From positions 1 through 9,509 of the forward strand of contig JAFCBY010000037.1 of assembly GCA_017610485.1 (NCBI GenBank): 9,509 nt of DNA, in the 5' to 3' direction. Every line of letters starts with the position of its first letter. The first letter of the stretch is position 1. A program made the translations under genes and the position numbers. The stretch is from Candidatus Falkowiibacteriota bacterium (GTDB taxonomy: Archaea > Iainarchaeota > Iainarchaeia > Iainarchaeales > GCA-2688035). The notes beneath the pieces are model-generated. The model was given only the letters and a program-made list of their open reading frames with translations. It did not search any database and was not told the DNA's origin. Shown here piece by piece: positions 6,133-9,509 of the stretch.

Positions 6133-6906
6133 ATGAACAAAATCGAATTAAAAGACGTTGGAAAAAGAATTGCTGTAGTTAGTGGAAAGGGAGGCACAGG
6201 AAAAAGCACTTTTTCTGCCTTGCTTGCTTTGGCTCTGGCAGCCAAAGGAGAAAGAGTTGGTTTGCTTGATATTGATGTTCACGGCCCAAACATTCCTCTA
6301 ATGCTTGGAGTTGAAGGAAAAAAGATGGGTGTTGACAGTAACAAAAGACTGCTGCCTGTTGAAGCCAACCCAAACCTGAAAGTCGTTTCCACCAGCTTTA
6401 TGCTTAAAGAAGACCAAGCGCTTATTTGGAGAGGCCCTCTAAAATCAAACCTTATAAAGCAAGCAATTGGGCAGACTGACTGGGGCAACCTGGATTTTCT
6501 CATTGTTGACAACCCACCTGGAACAGGCGACGAAATAATTACCCTAACCCAATTGCTTGATTTGAGCGGGGCAATAATTGTGGGAACACCTCAAACAGCA
6601 TCAGTGTACGATGTAAGAAAAGCAGCAAACATGATGAAAACAGTCAATGTCCAGATTTTGGGTTTAGTGGAAAACATGAGTTATTGTATTTGCCCACATT
6701 GCAAAGAAAAAATTGACTTGTTTGGAAAAGGCAGAATAAAACAACTGGCAAAAGAAGAAAAAGCACCCTTTTTGGGCGAAATTCCCCTAGACATTAAACT
6801 AAGAGAAATGGCTGACAAAGGCGGCATCAAGCTAAACCACCTTAACCCAAAAATAAAGAAGACTATCAACGACATAATCAAAAATATAGGCAATAAAAAC
6901 TTTTGA
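6133..6906 (+). CDS. mrp: Mrp/NBP35/ApbC-type P-loop ATPase, iron-sulfur cluster carrier
   Basis: This 257-residue member of the SIMIBI class P-loop ATPases binds and transfers [4Fe-4S] clusters to apoproteins in the cytoplasm. It shows the deviant Walker A GKGGTGKS (18-25), the switch I region DIDVHGPN (46-53), the RGP motif (100-102), the Walker B-like VDNPPGTGDE (125-134) and a C-terminal cysteine motif CICPHC (185-190) whose CPHC pair bridges a cluster between dimer subunits in this family. ATG 6133 is chosen for the GGAGG nine bases upstream and a normal N-terminus. The frame is open further left from a TTG, but without family similarity. Asn127 stands where Met or Leu is common between the catalytic Asp and PP. 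NifX-like proteins elsewhere in the window are plausible partners. Confidence 0.94.
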   Translation: MNKIELKDVGKRIAVVSGKGGTGKSTFSALLALALAAKGERVGLLDIDVHGPNIPLMLGVEGKKMGVDSNKRLLPVEANPNLKVVSTSFMLKEDQALIWRGPLKSNLIKQAIGQTDWGNLDFLIVDNPPGTGDEIITLTQLLDLSGAIIVGTPQTASVYDVRKAANMMKTVNVQILGLVENMSYCICPHCKEKIDLFGKGRIKQLAKEEKAPFLGEIPLDIKLREMADKGGIKLNHLNPKIKKTINDIIKNIGNKNF

Positions 6907-6930
6907 GAGGAAAAGAGGCCGGCAAAAAGC

Positions 6931-6976
6931 ATAAAACAAATAAACACATAAACAAACGTTTATATGGTTTTTGTTT
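6931..6976 (+). promoter_or_regulatory. ArsR/DUF5320 operon promoter with operator-like dyad
   Basis: TTTATATG (6959-6966) is the best TATA box in the window, and it predicts transcription beginning about 10 bases or fewer before ATG 6998, a nearly leaderless mRNA with no ribosome binding site. A perfect inverted repeat ATAAAC (6948-6953) - AAAC - GTTTAT (6958-6963) overlaps the box. ATAAAC-like units repeat at 6931, 6940 and 6948, and a GTTTTTGTTT element (6967-6976) mirrors AAACAAATAAAC on the left. The layout suits autorepression by the ArsR protein encoded just downstream; this is inference. Confidence 0.6.
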
Positions 6977-6997
6977 CCTAATTGTTATTAGTTTCAT

Positions 6998-7375
6998 ATG
7001 ATTAACCCAAAGGACTCACAAACTGCGATGGCTTTTGCAAAAGTATTTGGCACATTATCAGACCCAAACAGGCTGCTGATGCTGAAAGCGCTTGGAGGCA
7101 AGGAAAAATCAGTGAACCAGCTTGCTATTGAATTAAGCCTTTCACAGCCACTGGTTTCACACCACTTGGCTGCGCTTAAAGCAAGCGGCCTGGTAAAAGC
7201 AAAGAAAGCCGGCAGCTTTGTGTTTTACAGCACGGCAACAAAAAAAATCGCTGATTTGATTAATAGCTTGGAGAACACTTTGGAAGACATAGCAAAAAAC
7301 ATGGAATTAGCACCTTTCCCCCAACCCCTTTTCCCTTTTAGGGGAAGAGGCAGAAGGGGAAGAAGATGGATGTAA
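6998..7375 (+). CDS. ArsR-family winged-helix transcriptional regulator with Arg/Gly-rich tail
   Basis: This 125-residue DNA-binding protein has the ArsR signature: LSDPNRLLMLKAL (20-32), a helix-turn-helix around 38-60 (VNQLAIELSLSQPLVSHHLAAL) and a wing around KAKKAGSFVFYS (67-78). ArsR proteins are dimeric repressors released by metals or other signals. There is no cysteine anywhere, so the classical ELCVCD thiolate metal site is absent; a His/Asp/Glu site, a different ligand or a protein signal must be used if it senses anything. After a C-terminal helix the protein ends in a Pro-rich linker and FRGRGRRGRRWM (114-125). It starts at the ATG behind a strong TATA box and overlapping dyad, and is followed 20 bases later by the DUF5320 gene, which it probably co-regulates. 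Confidence 0.92.
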   Translation: MINPKDSQTAMAFAKVFGTLSDPNRLLMLKALGGKEKSVNQLAIELSLSQPLVSHHLAALKASGLVKAKKAGSFVFYSTATKKIADLINSLENTLEDIAKNMELAPFPQPLFPFRGRGRRGRRWM

Positions 7376-7395
7376 AAAAGGAGGTGAGATAATAT

Positions 7396-7785
7396 ATGCC
7401 ATTTGGAGATAGAACCGGACCAAACGGACTTGGCCCAATGACAGGCAGAGGAGCAGGCTACTGCGCTGGCTATTCAGCATCTGGATACGCAAACCCTGTT
7501 GGAGGCAGAGGCTTTTATGGTAGAGGCGCTGGCTTTGGAAGAGGTGGCGGCAGGGGCTTTGGACGCGGCTTTGGAAGAGGCAGCAGGCAGCGCTTTTATG
7601 CAACAGGCGTGCCAGGCAGAACATACGGGAATTATGACCCTTATGCAGTGCCTTATGCCCAACCACAGCAGCCCTTGGAAGCAGATGCCAAAAAGCAGGA
7701 AAAAACTGCGCTGGAACAGGAAGCAAGTGCCTTGGAGCAAGGCCTTGCTGAGATAAAGAAAAGGCTTGCAGAATTAGGCAAGTGA
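7396..7785 (+). CDS. DUF5320-family protein with GRG repeats and C-terminal coiled coil
   Basis: This 129-residue protein begins with the family signature MPFGDRTGPNGLGPMTGRGA and GYCAGY, with one cysteine, Cys23. Residues about 37-67 are a run of Gly, Arg and Phe (GRGF, GRGAGF and GRGG units) resembling RGG boxes. A Tyr/Pro-rich linker follows (about 77-93), then a Lys/Glu/Leu helix (about 97-128), probably a coiled coil for self-association. The ribosome binding site GGAGGTGA (7380-7387), eight bases before ATG 7396, is the strongest in the window. The family has no established function; it is often found near NifX-like proteins and Mrp ATPases, as here, which suggests a role in metal cofactor handling. 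It is co-transcribed with the ArsR gene and ends before a clear terminator. Confidence 0.9.
   Translation: MPFGDRTGPNGLGPMTGRGAGYCAGYSASGYANPVGGRGFYGRGAGFGRGGGRGFGRGFGRGSRQRFYATGVPGRTYGNYDPYAVPYAQPQQPLEADAKKQEKTALEQEASALEQGLAEIKKRLAELGK
7498..7599 (+). repeat. GRG-encoding low-complexity repeat in DUF5320 gene
   Basis: Imperfect G-rich units such as GGCAGAGGC and GGAAGAGG TGGC alternate with TTT codons, encoding Gly-Arg-Gly-Phe-like units at residues about 36-67. The composition resembles the tail of NifX-like protein 1 (805-899). It is a coding repeat only. Confidence 0.65.
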
Positions 7786-7804
7786 ATTGCCAGAAGCAAG
7801 TTGG

Positions 7805-7842
7805 CTGGCAGCCTTTGAAGGCTGCCGGTTTAAATTTTTTTT
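7805..7842 (+). terminator. hairpin plus T-run terminator of the ArsR/DUF5320 operon
   Basis: GGCAGCC (7807-7813) pairs perfectly with GGCTGCC (7820-7826) around a six-base loop, and the stem can extend outwards by two or three pairs. After TTTAAA come eight T (7835-7842). It lies about 20 bases after the DUF5320 stop. Form and place fit an intrinsic-type terminator; in archaea the T-run itself is the main signal. Confidence 0.75.
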
Positions 7843-7888
7843 GCTTGCATGCTTTCTAGTTTGAAGAAATTCTTCTGCTTTGGAAATG

Positions 7889-7920
7889 TTTTTAAACTAT
7901 GGAAGAGTGTTAATCTTGTA
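7889..7920 (+). promoter_or_regulatory. TrmO promoter, leaderless
   Basis: TTTTTAAAC (7889-7897) is a TATA-like box whose expected start of transcription, about 25 bases downstream, coincides with ATG 7921. There is no ribosome binding site before this ATG, as expected for a leaderless archaeal mRNA. This supports 7921 as start over upstream in-frame ATG 7849. Confidence 0.55.
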
Positions 7921-8406
7921 ATGCAAAAGATAGTGTATAAGCCAATAGGCATAATACATTCGAGCTACAAGCAAAGGGAAGGAGTGCCTATCCAGGGAGC
8001 GTTGTCAAGAAACTCGAAGGGAAAAGTGGAAGTCTTTCCAGAGTATAAAGCTGGTTTAAAGGACCTTGGAGAATTTTCCCACATTATTTTGCTTTACCAT
8101 TTTCATCTGGCTAAAGGTTATTCTCTATTAAGCAAGCCTTTTTTGGAGAATGAAAAACACGGAATTTTTGCCATCAGGGCGCCAAAAAGGCCAAACCCAA
8201 TAGGATTCTCTGTAGTTAAATTAGAAAAAGTGATTGGCAATGTATTGCATGTAAGTGAAGTTGACATAGTCGACGGCACAATGCTGCTCGACATTAAACC
8301 ATATGTTTCAAAATTTGATGTTAGAACAGGAACAAAAGACGGTTGGCTGACAGAAAAACTAAAAGGCGCCAAGGAACACAAGGCTGATGATAGATACAGC
8401 CCATAA
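7921..8406 (+). CDS. trmO: tRNA (adenine(37)-N6)-methyltransferase, TrmO/TsaA family
   Basis: This 161-residue protein is a TsaA-like beta-barrel of the TrmO family. TrmO uses S-adenosylmethionine to methylate N6 of threonylcarbamoyladenosine at position 37 of threonine tRNAs, refining decoding. Family blocks are the N-terminal KPIGIIHS (7-14), a central strand SHIILLYHFH (53-62), the cofactor-site RAPKRPNPIG (86-95) and DGTMLLDIKPY (118-128). The length fits short archaeal members. An in-frame ATG at 7849 would add 24 residues with no family likeness and would place the TATA box inside the gene, so ATG 7921 is preferred. It appears to be a single-gene unit after the DUF5320 terminator. Specific tRNA targets in archaea are less well established than in bacteria. 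Confidence 0.9.
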   Translation: MQKIVYKPIGIIHSSYKQREGVPIQGALSRNSKGKVEVFPEYKAGLKDLGEFSHIILLYHFHLAKGYSLLSKPFLENEKHGIFAIRAPKRPNPIGFSVVKLEKVIGNVLHVSEVDIVDGTMLLDIKPYVSKFDVRTGTKDGWLTEKLKGAKEHKADDRYSP

Positions 8407-8533
8407 AGCATCCAAGAGATTACGCTCGATAGTGGCTTTTAGGCGGTTCTAATTTCACTACTCGCATGCCATTTAAAAACGAGTGTGGGCATAATAATCA
8501 CTATCAAACCCTTTTTTTGGGAGGGTGTCTTTT
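8407..8533 (+). promoter_or_regulatory. intergenic region with promoter of the thioredoxin/ABC operon
   Basis: TTTAAAAA (8472-8479) is a TATA-like box giving an expected transcript start near 8503 and a leader of about 30 bases. It is flanked by an inverted repeat ACTCG (8460-8464) / CGAGT (8480-8484) and a second one, ATGCC (8466-8470) / GGCAT (8488-8492), which could mark a repressor site. GGGAGGGTG (8519-8527) is the ribosome binding site for TTG 8534. No gene or tRNA is seen here. Confidence 0.5.
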
Positions 8534-8941
8534 TTGTCTGACCTTGATGTAGAAAAGATTAAAGCAGAGAAATTAAGGAAAATGCAAGAAAAAATGCGTC
8601 AAAACGAGGTGAAAAAATTGGAGATTGAAGTAAACGACGAAAATTTTCAAAAAGAGGTAATTGAAAAAAGCAGCAGTGTCCCGGTTGCGGTTGACTTTTG
8701 GGCAACCTGGTGTGCGCCCTGCCTTACGCTTGGCCCAACCCTTGAAAAACTTGCCAAAGCATTCGATGGAAAGTTTGTGCTGGCAAAAGCGAATGTTGAC
8801 AAAAGCAGGACTGCAAGCGCAAAATATGCAGTCTCATGCATTCCCGTGGTAAAAATGTTCAAGGATGGCAAGGTTGTCGATGAGTTTGTTGGAGCTTTGC
8901 CAGAAGCAGTAGTTGAGCAGTGGCTTCGCAAAAACATCTGA
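8534..8941 (+). CDS. thioredoxin with charged N-terminal extension
   Basis: This 135-residue cytoplasmic thiol-disulfide oxidoreductase has the active site WCAPC (Cys60, Cys63) within DFWATWCAPC, and the cis-proline region is SCIPVVKMFKDGK. The fold spans about residues 29-135. The first 28 residues (SDLDVEKIKAEKLRKMQEKM and on) are a highly charged helix not part of standard thioredoxin and recall the N-termini of small helical nucleic-acid-associated proteins; its role is unknown. TTG 8534 is chosen because GGAGG (8520-8524) lies nine bases upstream, whereas the alternative GTG 8525 touches the ribosome binding site. A further cysteine precedes the cis-proline. The gene is 11 bases from the following ABC ATPase, so the two are probably one operon. 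The electron donor is not visible here. Confidence 0.92.
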   Translation: MSDLDVEKIKAEKLRKMQEKMRQNEVKKLEIEVNDENFQKEVIEKSSSVPVAVDFWATWCAPCLTLGPTLEKLAKAFDGKFVLAKANVDKSRTASAKYAVSCIPVVKMFKDGKVVDEFVGALPEAVVEQWLRKNI

Positions 8942-8952
8942 AGGCAGTTAAA

Positions 8953-9509
8953 ATGAAGATAAAAAAAATAACTATTTTTGCCGGCCGCAACAAGCAAGGC
9001 GAAAAAGAATCTTTTGAAAAAATTGAGATATTGGCCGGGCAAAAAATTGGAATCGTTGGCCCGACAGGCGCGGGAAAAAGCCAATTGCTGTATGATATTG
9101 AAAAGCTCAGCCAAGGAGAAACAAAAACCGGGCGAAAGATTTTGATAAACGATAACAAAGTGCAGAAAGGCCTTAGAACAGACCCGGCAAGAAAAATAAT
9201 TGGCTATTTAACCCAGCACATGAATTTTATGACAGATACAACGGTCCAAAATTTTTTGGAAACCCACATAATGACAAGAGGTCGGCACAGGTCAGAGGAA
9301 AGCACCAAAGAGCTTGTTGAAAAGATAATAGACTCTGCAAACACCATAACAGGCGAGGAAATTAGTAAGAATACGAATTTGCTTATTTTGTCAGGCGGTC
9401 AGTCAAGAGCCTTAATGGTTGCAGACCTTGCATATGTCAGCGAATCCCCAATTATCCTAATAGATGAAATAGAAAACGCCGGCATAAGAATCAAGGAAGC
9501 TCTTGACCT
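8953..9509 (+). CDS. ABC-type ATPase, partial at the right edge
   Basis: The first 185 residues of an ATP-binding cassette protein run off the window. Walker A is GPTGAGKS (36-43), the Q-loop is around Gln88 (LTQHMNF), the signature is LSGGQ (146-150) with SRALM after it, and Walker B is PIILIDE (166-172). The segment after Walker B reads IENAGI rather than the common PTSALD, which sets it apart from ordinary nutrient importers. From memory, ABC ATPases with DEIENAGI occur in anaerobes with no obvious permease, but I cannot check this. ATG 8953 begins 11 bases after the thioredoxin stop with only a weak ribosome binding site (AAGG at 8941-8944), consistent with translational coupling. Transport or non-transport function cannot be decided. 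Confidence 0.88.
   Translation, partial: MKIKKITIFAGRNKQGEKESFEKIEILAGQKIGIVGPTGAGKSQLLYDIEKLSQGETKTGRKILINDNKVQKGLRTDPARKIIGYLTQHMNFMTDTTVQNFLETHIMTRGRHRSEESTKELVEKIIDSANTITGEEISKNTNLLILSGGQSRALMVADLAYVSESPIILIDEIENAGIRIKEALD

Noticed and set aside
7849..7920. Earlier in-frame ATG for TrmO
   Set aside because: The extra residues do not match the family and the segment contains the best TATA-like box for this gene.
8407..8480. Possible tRNA in the gap after TrmO (GGTTCTA seen near 8445)
   Set aside because: The GGTTC-like element lacks the rest of a T-arm and no acceptor or anticodon stem could be paired.

Overview
The window looks like a stretch of a moderately AT-rich archaeal chromosome. 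Evidence for an archaeon: TATA-like boxes sit about 25-40 bp upstream of several starts, and two genes (the ArsR regulator and TrmO) look nearly leaderless. Other starts have strong GGAGG-type ribosome binding sites and use ATG, GTG or TTG. Several protein families (DUF89 phosphatase, Mrp/NBP35 ATPase, NifX-like proteins, DUF5320) are common in archaea. Lineage cannot be fixed from this window; an uncultivated DPANN-type or Altiarchaeota-like archaeon is a low-confidence guess. No mobile element, CRISPR array, rRNA or tRNA was seen.

Layout. Positions 1-2966 form a tightly packed plus-strand operon: the tail of an unrecognised gene, a small three-helix membrane protein, two NifX/dinitrogenase-cofactor family proteins, a ZIP metal transporter, a metallo-beta-lactamase-fold enzyme broken by a -1 frame change at a run of nine A, and a 64-residue four-cysteine protein. 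A family 4 uracil-DNA glycosylase converges on it (2980-3558, minus). Next come a divergent FAD/NAD(P) disulfide oxidoreductase (3721-5058, plus), a DUF89 phosphatase (5112-5993, minus), a divergent Mrp/NBP35 P-loop ATPase (6133-6906, plus), an ArsR regulator plus DUF5320 protein operon ending in a hairpin/T-run terminator (6998-7842), TrmO (7921-8406), and an operon of a thioredoxin with an N-terminal extension and an ABC ATPase that runs off the window (8534-9509).

How the genes may work together. NifX-like proteins, Mrp ATPases and DUF5320 proteins often occur near each other in anaerobe genomes. Here they come with a metal transporter, a metalloregulator-family repressor, a thioredoxin and a disulfide oxidoreductase, and with no nitrogenase structural or NifB-type gene in view. 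The simplest inference is a metal or iron-sulfur cofactor handling and thiol-redox neighbourhood not devoted to nitrogen fixation. The most distinctive feature is that three proteins from separate transcription units (NifX-like protein 1, the ArsR protein and the DUF5320 protein) all carry Arg/Gly-rich segments. The second is the broken metallo-beta-lactamase gene, whose break lies on A AAA AAG in the correct frame, which is the known bacterial dnaX slippery heptamer; it may be recoding, a mutation or an assembly error.
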